Below, piece after piece: positions 24,343 to 33,799 of a stretch of DNA of 64,000 bases (positions are counted from its first letter, which is position 1; the number at the start of each line of letters is the position of its first letter). Both the position numbers and the translations under genes were made by a program. This DNA comes from Roseivirga misakiensis. GTDB lineage: Bacteria; Bacteroidota; Bacteroidia; Cytophagales; Cyclobacteriaceae. The notes below the pieces were generated by a model, which was not told the origin of the DNA, searched no databases, and saw only the letters and a list, made by a program, of their open reading frames with translations. The stretch lies in the NCBI RefSeq assembly GCF_001747105.1, contig NZ_MDGQ01000005.1, forward strand, positions 1,612,001-1,676,000, in the 5' to 3' direction.

Positions 24343-25494
24343 TCAAGAAAGATGATCGATCAAGTTATGCATGAACTTTACACACTTATCTAATTGCTCT
24401 TTTGCTACAAATTCATCTGCACGATGAGCCTGCGCAATATCACCAGGGCCACAAATAATAGCTTCAAACCCTCCTTCAGCAAATTGACCTGCTTCTGCGG
24501 CATAAGAAACAGCATCCAACCTAGTTTCATTGGCCAATTGCTTCGTTAGAGAGACAATTTCTTGATCTGCCTGTGTATTAAGGCCAGGCACAGCAGGATG
24601 TATATTATTTGTTTTGATAGCGAATTCTGGGAAAACACCTCTTAACGCTTCTTCTCGCGACCTACAATAAACTTCAAACTCTTCGAAGATCTCTTGTGGT
24701 GTTTCTGAAGGAATAGTCCTAACATCCCAATTAAAGCGGCACTCCTGTGCAATTACATTTGGCGCTATGCCTCCGGTTATTTTTCCAATATGAATTGACG
24801 TATGGTTTGGTGTAAAACGGTCGTCTGTTTTACCAGCTCCAATTAGGCTATTCATTTTATTTTCTAGCCATAAAACCAACCGCATGGCTTCATGAATGGC
24901 ACTTACTTCTTGTTTTATTCTGCTACTGTGCCCTTCTGAGCCCGTAACAACTGTTTCGAAAATACATATCCCCTTTTGTCCAACTGTTGGAATCATCATA
25001 GATGGTTCACCAATTATCGCGAATTGAGGTTTTTCTTCGTAGTAATCGTTGATTGCTTGAACCAATTCTGGTGCAGCCAGGCATCCGATCTCTTCATCGT
25101 AAGAAAACGCAAAATAAATCGGTTTTTTAAGGTCTGATTTGATCATGTCTGGTAACGCAGCTAGACAGCAAGCAGCAAAACCTTTCATGTCACAAGACCC
25201 TCTCGCATAAAGTTTACCATCCGCCTTATCAATCAAGTCAAACGGCGCTGTAGTCCAATCTTGTCCCTCCACAGGCACTACATCTGTGTGGCCAGAAAGT
25301 ATTACCCCACCTGAAACAGCAGGACCTATTCGACAGTGTAGCGATGCTTTATTGCCTTCTTCATTTGGTACCAAAACACCCGCTATTCCGTGTGATTCTA
25401 AATAATCTTTAATCCAATGTATAATTGTCAAATTACTTTCACCGCCCAGAACTGGAAATGAAACTAATTTCGATAAGATCTCTTCTGCGTTCAT
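24343..25494 (-). CDS. argE: Acetylornithine deacetylase-like M20 peptidase
   Basis: This 383-residue M20 enzyme has metal-site motifs GHTDVVPVEGQDWTTAPF (about residues 66-83), CDMKGFAACCLAALP, and EEIGCLAAPE with the catalytic Glu. The C-terminal metal-ligand segment is present near GDIAQAHRADEFV. ArgE hydrolyses N-acetylornithine to ornithine. The match is to ArgE-type proteins, but no other arginine genes are nearby. Its partners are a YfcC-type carrier 58 bp upstream and an M23 protein 1 bp downstream, so a catabolic acyl-amino acid role is possible. Confidence 0.85.
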   Translation of the reverse strand: MNAEEILSKLVSFPVLGGESNLTIIHWIKDYLESHGIAGVLVPNEEGNKASLHCRIGPAVSGGVILSGHTDVVPVEGQDWTTAPFDLIDKADGKLYARGSCDMKGFAACCLAALPDMIKSDLKKPIYFAFSYDEEIGCLAAPELVQAINDYYEEKPQFAIIGEPSMMIPTVGQKGICIFETVVTGSEGHSSRIKQEVSAIHEAMRLVLWLENKMNSLIGAGKTDDRFTPNHTSIHIGKITGGIAPNVIAQECRFNWDVRTIPSETPQEIFEEFEVYCRSREEALRGVFPEFAIKTNNIHPAVPGLNTQADQEIVSLTKQLANETRLDAVSYAAEAGQFAEGGFEAIICGPGDIAQAHRADEFVAKEQLDKCVKFMHNLIDHLS

Positions 25495-25552
25495 CCTTAC
25501 TTACACTTTTACTTTTAAAACCTATGGCCGAAAATCACTTCTAGCACATGTA

Positions 25553-26956
25553 TTATGCTGGTCCCCAATTGATTAAGACCGTTACCAACAGTACAGTCCA
25601 TGCTATGGCCAATATGACTCCGACTACTGGAATGATAAACCTTAACCACCTATCGAATGGTATACGGCACATGGCTAACATGGCTATTAGGCCGCCTAAT
25701 GTTGGGTTCAATAAATTCGTTACACCATCGCCTATTTGATAGGCTAATATGGTTGTCTGTCTCGTTAAGCCTAAAACGTCGCCAACCGGAATCATGATAG
25801 GTAATGTGGCCAGTGCTTGACCGCTTCCACTTGGGATAAAGAAATTAATCACTGATTGTGCCCCTGACATTGCTACGGCAGATGCATAAACGGGCAAACC
25901 AGATAAACCTTCGGCTAGGTAGAAAGCGATCGTATCGGAAATACTACCCATTTCCATGGCTACTTTAATAGAGGTGGCAAAACCAACCATAAATGCGCCT
26001 GGCGCTACGACTGACACAGCTTTTAAGGCCGTTTCGCTAATCGTTCTACCACTCATTCTTGAAGCAATTCCCGCAGCGATCGAAATCATTATGAATGTGG
26101 CTGAGATTTCATTGATGTACCATTTATAGGTAAACACTCCGAATAACATAAAGGCCATACCACCAACAAAAATCAACAGGATCAACCAGTTATTGATTGT
26201 CATACGGTACTCTTGAATTGGCTTTGACAATTGAAAACCACTCGTATCTATGCCCAATGAAAGGCTCTTTTCGGGGGTTTTTATGATTTTTTTAAAGTAT
26301 CGAATGTTACAATAGGCTAGAAATGTCAAGGCTGAAAAACAAAGAATTGATCGGATTAGCCAACCTGAAAACATAGGCATTTCCGCGATCGTGTGGCCTG
26401 TACCCACGGTATAGGGATTGAATGGTGAAAGCCCAAAGCCAACTGTTACACCACCTACAGATATAGCCGCAGCAAGCATTAAATCGCCTCCTAGTGCCAA
26501 ACTCGTAATCGCTGCGATGGGAATCAGGGCGATATTATTTTCATAACCCACAAAAACACCGAGCATCCCAAAGACATAAGTCATGATCACCACCACCAGA
26601 TATCTCCGCTCTAAACCGAGTTTTTTAATGAAAGTCCCTACTGCATTTTCAATCATACCCGACTTTTCCAATACGCCGAACATGATACCACTAGAAAGTA
26701 CCACAAAAATGATCGCGATGGCCGAAGAGAACCCTCCTGGGATCGCTAAAAACGTATCTAGAAAGGAAAGTGGCGTCTGCTCAATGGTTTTATAAGAGTT
26801 TGGAATAACCCTTGGTCTACCATCAACAATCTCTCGTTCGAAGGCTCCAGCAGGAATTATATGGCTCAAAATTGCCGTTAAGACAATGATCGCAAACAGC
26901 ATCACAATTGGATGCGGTAATTTTTTGTACCACTTATTCGAACCTAAGTCTGACAC
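25553..26956 (-). CDS. YfcC/DcuC-type inner-membrane transporter
   Basis: This 467-residue protein has about a dozen hydrophobic helices and matches the YfcC family (PF03606, C4-dicarboxylate or arginine/ornithine exchange group). The start HPIVMLFAIIVLTAILSHIIPAGAFER is characteristic, as is INFFIPSGSGQALATLPIMIPV near the end. Its stop lies 58 bp before argE, and its start is 4 bp from the upstream BNR gene stop. Coupling with ArgE suggests an amino-acid or small-peptide substrate. The substrate is not determined. Confidence 0.88.
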   Translation of the reverse strand: MSDLGSNKWYKKLPHPIVMLFAIIVLTAILSHIIPAGAFEREIVDGRPRVIPNSYKTIEQTPLSFLDTFLAIPGGFSSAIAIIFVVLSSGIMFGVLEKSGMIENAVGTFIKKLGLERRYLVVVIMTYVFGMLGVFVGYENNIALIPIAAITSLALGGDLMLAAAISVGGVTVGFGLSPFNPYTVGTGHTIAEMPMFSGWLIRSILCFSALTFLAYCNIRYFKKIIKTPEKSLSLGIDTSGFQLSKPIQEYRMTINNWLILLIFVGGMAFMLFGVFTYKWYINEISATFIMISIAAGIASRMSGRTISETALKAVSVVAPGAFMVGFATSIKVAMEMGSISDTIAFYLAEGLSGLPVYASAVAMSGAQSVINFFIPSGSGQALATLPIMIPVGDVLGLTRQTTILAYQIGDGVTNLLNPTLGGLIAMLAMCRIPFDRWLRFIIPVVGVILAIAWTVLLVTVLINWGPA

Positions 26957-26960
26957 TTGC

Positions 26961-29960
26961 TTACTTCAGTGATTCGAATTCCTTTTTAATTTCTTGAAAC
27001 TTCGATTTCAATTCCTCGAAACGATCATATGCATCTTTACCCGGTTGTTGATCGGCTCTAGAAATCATACTGTTCAAATAACTAGTCTGAGCACTTAGCA
27101 TTGGCTGCATATAAGTTCCTGGCGAAGTCACCAACTGGTAGTAAACCGCATCAAGTGCTTCTTTTCTTTTCTGGGTCTTCTTACTCACTTTTTCCTGATT
27201 AAGGGAGTTATCAAGCGCTTTTCGCTCATCATTAACTGCTTTTATCAGTTTGGCTACTTCTCCTTGGAATTCTCTCAAACCTAAGGCAAGTGTTTCTTGC
27301 ATTTTTACATCTTGATCGTTTACGAGCGTAGATCGAGGGTCTAACTCGACATTAAAACTCGTCTCTAGAATTTGATCACCCACGGTCAAACGTGCCTTAT
27401 AAGCTCCTGTCGCAACCATTGGACCGTTGCCCATATACGATCGGTTAGGATTTGCACTCCAACCTCCATGATGCCTCATATTCCAGTTAAATCTATTGAT
27501 ACCCGCCTTGTTGGACAGGCCGCCTGACGCTGGCGGATTACTAAAACCAGTACCCATATCTACTTCAGTATTCACTGCTGGCTCAGATTTTCCACTTACA
27601 AAAGACCTTACAATTTTACCCGAGGTATTCATGATATCGAGTCTAACTTGTTGTTTCTCATCGGCGATATAATACTCAATATTAGCTCCACTTCTTGGGC
27701 TATTACGTCCATTCATTCTATATCGAATCGCATCCTTTGGATTGAATAGGTAAGCTGAAGTCTTTGCAGCTTTATCTAGGCTCCTGATACTCGAAATATT
27801 ATCCAAAATCCAGAAACCTCTACCCATGGTTGACATGACCAAGTCATCTCTGTGAATCTTCATGTCCGTAATCGGTGTTACTGGTAGATTATTGTTAAAT
27901 GCATTCCATGTTTTACCGTCGTTTAATGACACGAAAAGACCAAATTCAGTCCCTGCATAGAGAATACCTTCCTTCTCTGGATCTTCTCTAATTACGCGTG
28001 TTGGGTAATCACCTGGCAATCCATTGTCCCCAGTTGTTAAAAGCTCCCACGACTGACCATAATCCTCTGTTTTGTAGATATATGGCGCATAATCATTCAA
28101 CTGATATCTTAATACTGCTACATAGGCCTTAGCGGGGTTATGTACCGATGGTTCTACAGCATCTACACGGCCACCAATTGGCATATCTGGCGTTACTCTG
28201 TCCCATGTTGCACCACCATCTTTTGTCAAGTGCACCGGTCCATCATTGGCACCTACCCAAATCAGGCCTTCCTTAATTTTCGATTCTTGAATAGCATATA
28301 TAGTACTAAAGTATTCTTCACCTGTTACATCTCTTGTAATTGGCGCTCCAGGTACAACTTGGTACCGATCATCGAATGCAGTTAGATCTGGAGATATGAT
28401 TTGCCATGTTTTACCATCATCCATGGTCTTGTGAACATACTGAGAGGTATGGTAAACTACATTTGGATTATGGGGTGAAACATGAATTGGCGCCACTCTC
28501 TGGAATCTAAACTTTAAATCTTTCGGGTTGTGGCCATAGATATTGCTAGCACCTACATAGTACTGCATTTCCTGACCCGTTTGCTTGTCAAAAGTCCCAA
28601 AACGGCCTTTACAGTTAGAATAAACTATATCTGAATTACCTGGTTTTGGTACTGCAGGACCTGTTTCGCACCCTCCTACGCCGAATATCGTTGCACGAGC
28701 ACTACCAGTTTGCATACTTGGCACAGCCATGGTAGAGTTATCTTGCTGACCAGCATATAACCAATAAGGTTCTTGATCATCAACATCAACCTGGTACAAT
28801 TCGGCTGTTGGCTGATTGGATTGAGTAGACCATGATTTCCCATTGTTTAATGTCACATTGGCTCCACCATCATTGGCTTGAATCCAAATAGTTGTATCAT
28901 TTGGGTTAATCCATATATCGTGATTATCACCGTGCGGCGTTTGAACTGATCGCCAACTTTTACCGCCGTTTTCAGATTTTAAAAACCTTAATGCACTGTT
29001 GTAGAGTACATTTTCATTTTTTGGATTGGCATATATGTTCGTATAATAGAATGGTCTGTTCGTCAGGTTTGAGTTATCAGAAACATACTCCCAGCTCGCC
29101 CCACGATCATCTGATCTATATAGACCGCCTTGATCGTCAGAAGCTTCTATATTGGCGTAAACCACATCTGGATTTGCCGGAGAAACCGCAAAGTCAATTT
29201 TACCTATCAAATTACTTGGTAAACCATTTGAAAGCTTCGTCCAATTGGCACCGCCATCTGTTGATTTATAAACACCACCTTCAGTAGAACCACTAATTAT
29301 GGTCCAAGGCTTACGCTCTCCCCTCCAAGCACCTGCATAAATCGTATTTGGATCGTCTGGAGCAAATTCTAGATCAGAAAAACCTACGCTATCGGAGTGA
29401 AAAAGAATTTTATCCCAAGATTTTCCGCCATCGGTAGTCTTATAAACCCCTCGATCTTCATTTTTGCCAAAGGCTTGACCAATGGCAGCCACATAAACGA
29501 CATCTGGGTTATCTGGATGAATTTCAACAGCACCAATCTGGCCAGTATTCTTTAACCCAATGAATTCCCATTTCTTACCAGCATTAGTAGACTTATAAAC
29601 ACCTTTTCCAGTAATCACGTTTGATCGAATACCATCTGAACCCGTACCCACATAGATAACATCTGGTTGCTTTTGGTAGACGGCAATGGCACCGATAGAA
29701 GGCGTTGTGAAATAGCCATCTGAAATATTTCGCCATGATATACCGTAATCATCCGTTTTCCATACACCGCCACCAGTAGCCCCCATATAAAATACGGACG
29801 GTTGCGATTCTACACCCATCACAGCGGTCACTCGACCACCTCGATTAGGCCCAACACTACGAAATCGGTATGATTTAAGTAAATCAGCCATATCTTGGCC
29901 TAAGACAGGCACCGCTAAAAACGTTAGTAAAATGGCCTTTAAAATGCGTTTTCCAGACAT
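26961..29960 (-). CDS. Large secreted BNR/sortilin-like beta-propeller protein
   Basis: This 999-residue protein has a signal peptide (MSGKRILKAILLTFLAVPVLGQ). More than ten Asp-box segments follow, such as TDDYGISWRN, STNAGKKWEF, TTDGGKSWDK and SDDRGASWEY, which form sortilin/VPS10-like propellers. The last part (about 770-999) contains a beta domain with a FlgD-Ig-like look and a helical end. It matches the roughly 1000-residue glycosyl-hydrolase-like BNR proteins common in Bacteroidota. Hydrolase activity is not shown. It is probably the first gene of the BNR, yfcC-like, argE, M23 operon. Confidence 0.85.
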   Translation of the reverse strand: MSGKRILKAILLTFLAVPVLGQDMADLLKSYRFRSVGPNRGGRVTAVMGVESQPSVFYMGATGGGVWKTDDYGISWRNISDGYFTTPSIGAIAVYQKQPDVIYVGTGSDGIRSNVITGKGVYKSTNAGKKWEFIGLKNTGQIGAVEIHPDNPDVVYVAAIGQAFGKNEDRGVYKTTDGGKSWDKILFHSDSVGFSDLEFAPDDPNTIYAGAWRGERKPWTIISGSTEGGVYKSTDGGANWTKLSNGLPSNLIGKIDFAVSPANPDVVYANIEASDDQGGLYRSDDRGASWEYVSDNSNLTNRPFYYTNIYANPKNENVLYNSALRFLKSENGGKSWRSVQTPHGDNHDIWINPNDTTIWIQANDGGANVTLNNGKSWSTQSNQPTAELYQVDVDDQEPYWLYAGQQDNSTMAVPSMQTGSARATIFGVGGCETGPAVPKPGNSDIVYSNCKGRFGTFDKQTGQEMQYYVGASNIYGHNPKDLKFRFQRVAPIHVSPHNPNVVYHTSQYVHKTMDDGKTWQIISPDLTAFDDRYQVVPGAPITRDVTGEEYFSTIYAIQESKIKEGLIWVGANDGPVHLTKDGGATWDRVTPDMPIGGRVDAVEPSVHNPAKAYVAVLRYQLNDYAPYIYKTEDYGQSWELLTTGDNGLPGDYPTRVIREDPEKEGILYAGTEFGLFVSLNDGKTWNAFNNNLPVTPITDMKIHRDDLVMSTMGRGFWILDNISSIRSLDKAAKTSAYLFNPKDAIRYRMNGRNSPRSGANIEYYIADEKQQVRLDIMNTSGKIVRSFVSGKSEPAVNTEVDMGTGFSNPPASGGLSNKAGINRFNWNMRHHGGWSANPNRSYMGNGPMVATGAYKARLTVGDQILETSFNVELDPRSTLVNDQDVKMQETLALGLREFQGEVAKLIKAVNDERKALDNSLNQEKVSKKTQKRKEALDAVYYQLVTSPGTYMQPMLSAQTSYLNSMISRADQQPGKDAYDRFEELKSKFQEIKKEFESLK

Positions 29961-30054
29961 TTGTCAATATTAAAGTAGAACAGTAAAATCAGTTTTGGAA
30001 GATAATACAAAAGCTCCGAAAGTCCGTCTTCGATTTCCTTGAGTGGACAACTGT

Positions 30055-31305
30055 TTATTCAGAATGTTTACCCGCGATAAAACCAGTAGTCCAGGCTGCC
30101 TGGAAATTGAAACCTCCAGTTATCCCGTCAATATCAAGTACCTCACCAGCAAAATAAAGCCCAGAACAGACCCTACTTTCCATGGTTTTAAAGTCAACTT
30201 CAGCTAAAGAAATACCACCACAGGTTACAAATTCTTCTTTAAAGGTAGTTTTGCCTGAAACTTCGTATTGATCGTTGAGCAGTACATTCAGCAACTTATT
30301 TACACCTTTCTTGCCGATCTCCAGCCAAGGTTTATCACTATCAATTGCAACCTTTTCTATGAGATAGTCCCACAACCTTTGGGGTAGTAAAAATGGATTT
30401 TTATTTCGAATCAATCGCTTACCATATTGTTGCATATGATCGTCGATTTTAGCTCGAAAATCAGCTTCAGTAAGATTACCTAACCAATTCACATGTATGG
30501 CAAACTGATAACCCAAATCGCTCAATAATCGGGCTCCCCAAGCAGATGTTTTTAGGATTGCTGGACCGCTCATTCCCCAATGTGTAATAAGTAATGGACC
30601 AGATTGCATCAGTTTTGTTTTTTGTACCCTGACCGTTGCATTTGGCACTGATAATCCCATTAATGCCTTTATTTTCTCTTTCGGCATGTTGAAAGTGAAA
30701 AGCGATGGCACGGGGTCTTGAATAGTATGCCCCAAGGCCTTTATCCAATCGAATCCCTGTGTTTTAGGGCTTCCTCCCGTGGCCACAATCACTTTATCAA
30801 ATAATAATTCTTGATTATTGATAGTAAGGCTAAGAAGGTTTGGTTGTCGTAAAATTTGAGAAACTCCAGAGCCTAATGCTATCCTAATGCCAAGCCTTTT
30901 ACACTCCTCCATTAAAGTATCAATAATGGTCTGAGAATTATCCGTTGTTGGAAACATTCGATTGTCCGATTCCACCTTCAATTCCACTCCTCGATTAGTG
31001 AACCAGTCAACAGTATCTTGCGTGTAGAATTGATCGAATGCCTTTCTTAATTGTTTACCACCACGGGGATAGAACTTCGATAAAGCCGATTTTTCGAAAC
31101 AAGCATGCGTCACATTACAGCGTCCGCCACCAGATACTTTTACCTTGGCTAAAAGTTTATTGGACTTCTCGTAAATTGTAACACTTGCCTCTGGCTCGTG
31201 TTGTTTAGCAGATATGGCAGCAAAAAAGCCTGCTGCACCTCCCCCAATTATGGCAATTCTCTTATTCGACACTTTCAAAGATATTAAGTCCAATTCAACG
31301 GACAT
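30055..31305 (-). CDS. BaiN/HI0933-type FAD-dependent oxidoreductase
   Basis: This 416-residue flavoprotein has the dinucleotide fold IAIIGGGAAGFFAAISA near residue 17, the conserved KVKVSGGGRCNVTH, and the C-terminal FAD site LYFAGEVLDIDGITGGFNFQ. This matches the HI0933/YhiN family (TIGR00275), including BaiN-type reductases. The substrate is unknown. The first 14 residues precede the fold, so a later start is possible. It has its own transcription unit with 94-111 bp flanks. Confidence 0.9.
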   Translation of the reverse strand: MSVELDLISLKVSNKRIAIIGGGAAGFFAAISAKQHEPEASVTIYEKSNKLLAKVKVSGGGRCNVTHACFEKSALSKFYPRGGKQLRKAFDQFYTQDTVDWFTNRGVELKVESDNRMFPTTDNSQTIIDTLMEECKRLGIRIALGSGVSQILRQPNLLSLTINNQELLFDKVIVATGGSPKTQGFDWIKALGHTIQDPVPSLFTFNMPKEKIKALMGLSVPNATVRVQKTKLMQSGPLLITHWGMSGPAILKTSAWGARLLSDLGYQFAIHVNWLGNLTEADFRAKIDDHMQQYGKRLIRNKNPFLLPQRLWDYLIEKVAIDSDKPWLEIGKKGVNKLLNVLLNDQYEVSGKTTFKEEFVTCGGISLAEVDFKTMESRVCSGLYFAGEVLDIDGITGGFNFQAAWTTGFIAGKHSE

Positions 31306-31416
31306 GATATACTTCGATTTTTCGATGCTAAGTTTTGGATTGACATACTTAAATTCAAAATAGCCATGAAAAGAACGACCATTATAATGTTGTGATTAAA
31401 AGAATCCGAAGGGAAT

Positions 31417-31836
31417 CTAAATAGCGAGCCAAAAAATGATATCTACACGTCTGTTCTTGCGTCGGCCTTCCCAAGTACTGTTATCATGAACTGGGTTAAA
31501 CAGACCAAAATCTTTGATTTCGATTACTTCTTTCTTGATTTTCTTGTGCTGAATAAGCTCCTCAATCACCATTTCACTCCTCATGGTGCTTAACCATTGG
31601 TTATATTCTTTTCCACCACGATTGTCTGTATGACTGTGAACAGTAATAACGAAATTGTGCAAATTGGGGATCGAATCTAAAAAGCTCATCAGTTCCTTCG
31701 ATTGTCTTCTACTGACGTAATAACTTCCTCCGCCAAAATAGATACTTTGCACATGCGACGGCTCACCAAACTTTTGCGCTTTAACATCTGTAAAGCACAG
31801 CATAGTAAGGGCTATTATGGTGAGGCCAATACGCAT
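31417..31836 (-). CDS. Small secreted OmpA-domain protein
   Basis: This 139-residue protein has a signal peptide (MRIGLTIIALTMLCFTDVKA) followed by a single OmpA-like peptidoglycan-binding domain. It shows VHSHTDNRGGKEYNQWLSTMRSEMV and a C-terminal GRRKNRRVDI, the usual family landmarks. No beta-barrel or lipobox is present, so it would be a soluble periplasmic wall-binding protein. Confidence 0.88.
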   Translation of the reverse strand: MRIGLTIIALTMLCFTDVKAQKFGEPSHVQSIYFGGGSYYVSRRQSKELMSFLDSIPNLHNFVITVHSHTDNRGGKEYNQWLSTMRSEMVIEELIQHKKIKKEVIEIKDFGLFNPVHDNSTWEGRRKNRRVDIIFWLAI

Positions 31837-31929
31837 AAAGACTAATTTAATTCATTTCAACGAATTGATCTTTAGCATGTTTAGTATAATTGTCGGCAAA
31901 ATCGTGATTTTAACAAATTGAGGAAGTAA

Positions 31930-32424
31930 ATGTCTAAAAAGAGACTAATCATAGTGATGGGTATTTCAGGTTCTGGCAAGTCGACAATTGGTAAGTTGCT
32001 TTCCGATCGTATTGGAATTCCATTTTTAGATGCAGACGACTTTCACCCCAGTGAAAACATAAAAAAAATGAGTAGAGGTACTCCTCTTGACGACGATGAT
32101 CGGTGGCCTTGGCTTGGAGCCATTGTAGAATATGTATTGCAATCTCATCGAGACTCATTTGTATTGGCTTGCTCCGCTTTAAAAGAATCATATCGCGATT
32201 ATTTGAATCAAAGACTTGATAATCAATACGTTTACCTAAAGTTGACTTATGAAGAAGGTGTCGCACGTTTAAGCAGTAGAGAAAATCATTTTATGCCTGC
32301 TTCACTTGTCAAATCTCAGCTCAATACTTTAGAGGAGCCCAAAGATGCCGTTACTTTCAATGCAAAGCAGAGCCCTACTGAAATCATTAGTCTAGCCACC
32401 GAACATTTCGCAGACTTCATTTAA
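31930..32424 (+). CDS. gntK: Gluconokinase
   Basis: This 164-residue P-loop kinase phosphorylates gluconate to 6-phosphogluconate. The Walker A motif GISGSGKSTIG lies at about residues 11-21, with DADDFHP just after for substrate binding and the lid region EEGVARLSSRENHFM later. The length is typical. gntP follows 31 bp downstream, and gnd, zwf and pgl nearby use or produce the same intermediate. Confidence 0.95.
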   Translation: MSKKRLIIVMGISGSGKSTIGKLLSDRIGIPFLDADDFHPSENIKKMSRGTPLDDDDRWPWLGAIVEYVLQSHRDSFVLACSALKESYRDYLNQRLDNQYVYLKLTYEEGVARLSSRENHFMPASLVKSQLNTLEEPKDAVTFNAKQSPTEIISLATEHFADFI

Positions 32425-32455
32425 TTCATTAGCTTTTTGGTCAATTTGAAACGCC

Positions 32456-33799
32456 ATGAATGACCTTCAACTCATTTTTGCTATCCTTTCGGGTATCGCC
32501 ATTCTTTTACTCCTCATCATAAGGCTAAAATTAAACGCCTTTCTGAGTTTGTTGATAGCCAGTATCTGGGTTGGACTTATCGGTGGATTATCTGGAGAGA
32601 AGATCATAGACTCCATTTCGACTGGCATGGGCAATACTTTAGCCTTTGTTGCAACTATCGTTGGGCTGGGCGCCATTTTCGGGGCATTACTTGAACACTC
32701 CGGAGGTGCCCAAGCATTGGCAAAGTTTCTGTTAAAAAAAGGCGGTGAAGCTAAATCCCGATTAGCTTTATTGGTTACAGGCTTTATCGTTGCCATTCCC
32801 GTTTTCTTCGATGTAGGCATTATCATTTTATTTCCGATCGTCAAGGCCCTCGCCTTAAAGAGTGGTAAAAATGTATTGCACTATGCCTTGCCTTTATTAA
32901 CTGGCTTGGCCATTACACACAGCTTTATTCCACCAACACCCGGACCAGTAGCCGTAGCCGATATCCTCAAGGTAGACTTGGGTTACGCGATTGTCGTTGG
33001 AGCAGCGATCGGTTTACCCATATCATTGATCTGTGGATTAGTATTAAGTCGGTTCCTCACACCTAAATCGGCAATTATAAATCAAGAAGCAGCTGTCGTA
33101 GATGATCAGTTTGATAGTAAACTCGTTCGTACCATATTTTTTATCCTTGGATTGCCAATTGTGTTGATTTTAGTGGGTTCCTTACTGAAGACGCTAGCGG
33201 GTGAAGGTATTATTTCAGGGGGGGCGATTGTAGATGCGATAAGTTTTATCGGACATCCTTTCGTATCTCTTATCATTGCTACTTTATTGGCGATGTACTT
33301 TTTAGGCTCAAAAAGAGGCGCTACCAAGAAAGAGTTGTTCGATGTAGCCAATAAATCGCTTGGACCTGCGGGGTCTATCATTCTAATTACTGGTGCCGGT
33401 GGTGTTTTGAAACAAATGATGATTAACACTGGAATTGGTGAAATGATTGCCGATGCCATGAAGTCAGGTACAATTTCTATTGTGCTACTGGCCTATTTGG
33501 TAGCCGTATTGGTGCGAATTATGCAGGGTTCCGCTACCGTAGCCATGCTTACTGCAGCAGGCATAGTAGCAGCCGTTATCCCTGGTATGGACTTGACCAT
33601 GCTGGATAAAACATTGATTATGATGGCCATTGCGGCAGGTTCTATTGTCTTATCACATGTAAATGATAGTGGCTTTTGGCTTGTCAACCGTTATTTGGAT
33701 CACTCTGTACAACAAACCTTGCGGTCTTGGACCATCCAATCAAGTATGATCTCGCTAAGCAGTTTTATACTGATTTATATCGCTTATCAAGCAATTTAA
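32456..33799 (+). CDS. gntP: Gluconate:H+ symporter, GntP family
   Basis: This 447-residue membrane protein has 12 or more hydrophobic helices and GntP family motifs such as SFIPPTPGPVAVADIL and MQGSATVAMLTAAGIVA. It imports gluconate for the upstream kinase. Its stop codon directly abuts the converging gnd stop with no spacer. Confidence 0.94.
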   Translation: MNDLQLIFAILSGIAILLLLIIRLKLNAFLSLLIASIWVGLIGGLSGEKIIDSISTGMGNTLAFVATIVGLGAIFGALLEHSGGAQALAKFLLKKGGEAKSRLALLVTGFIVAIPVFFDVGIIILFPIVKALALKSGKNVLHYALPLLTGLAITHSFIPPTPGPVAVADILKVDLGYAIVVGAAIGLPISLICGLVLSRFLTPKSAIINQEAAVVDDQFDSKLVRTIFFILGLPIVLILVGSLLKTLAGEGIISGGAIVDAISFIGHPFVSLIIATLLAMYFLGSKRGATKKELFDVANKSLGPAGSIILITGAGGVLKQMMINTGIGEMIADAMKSGTISIVLLAYLVAVLVRIMQGSATVAMLTAAGIVAAVIPGMDLTMLDKTLIMMAIAAGSIVLSHVNDSGFWLVNRYLDHSVQQTLRSWTIQSSMISLSSFILIYIAYQAI

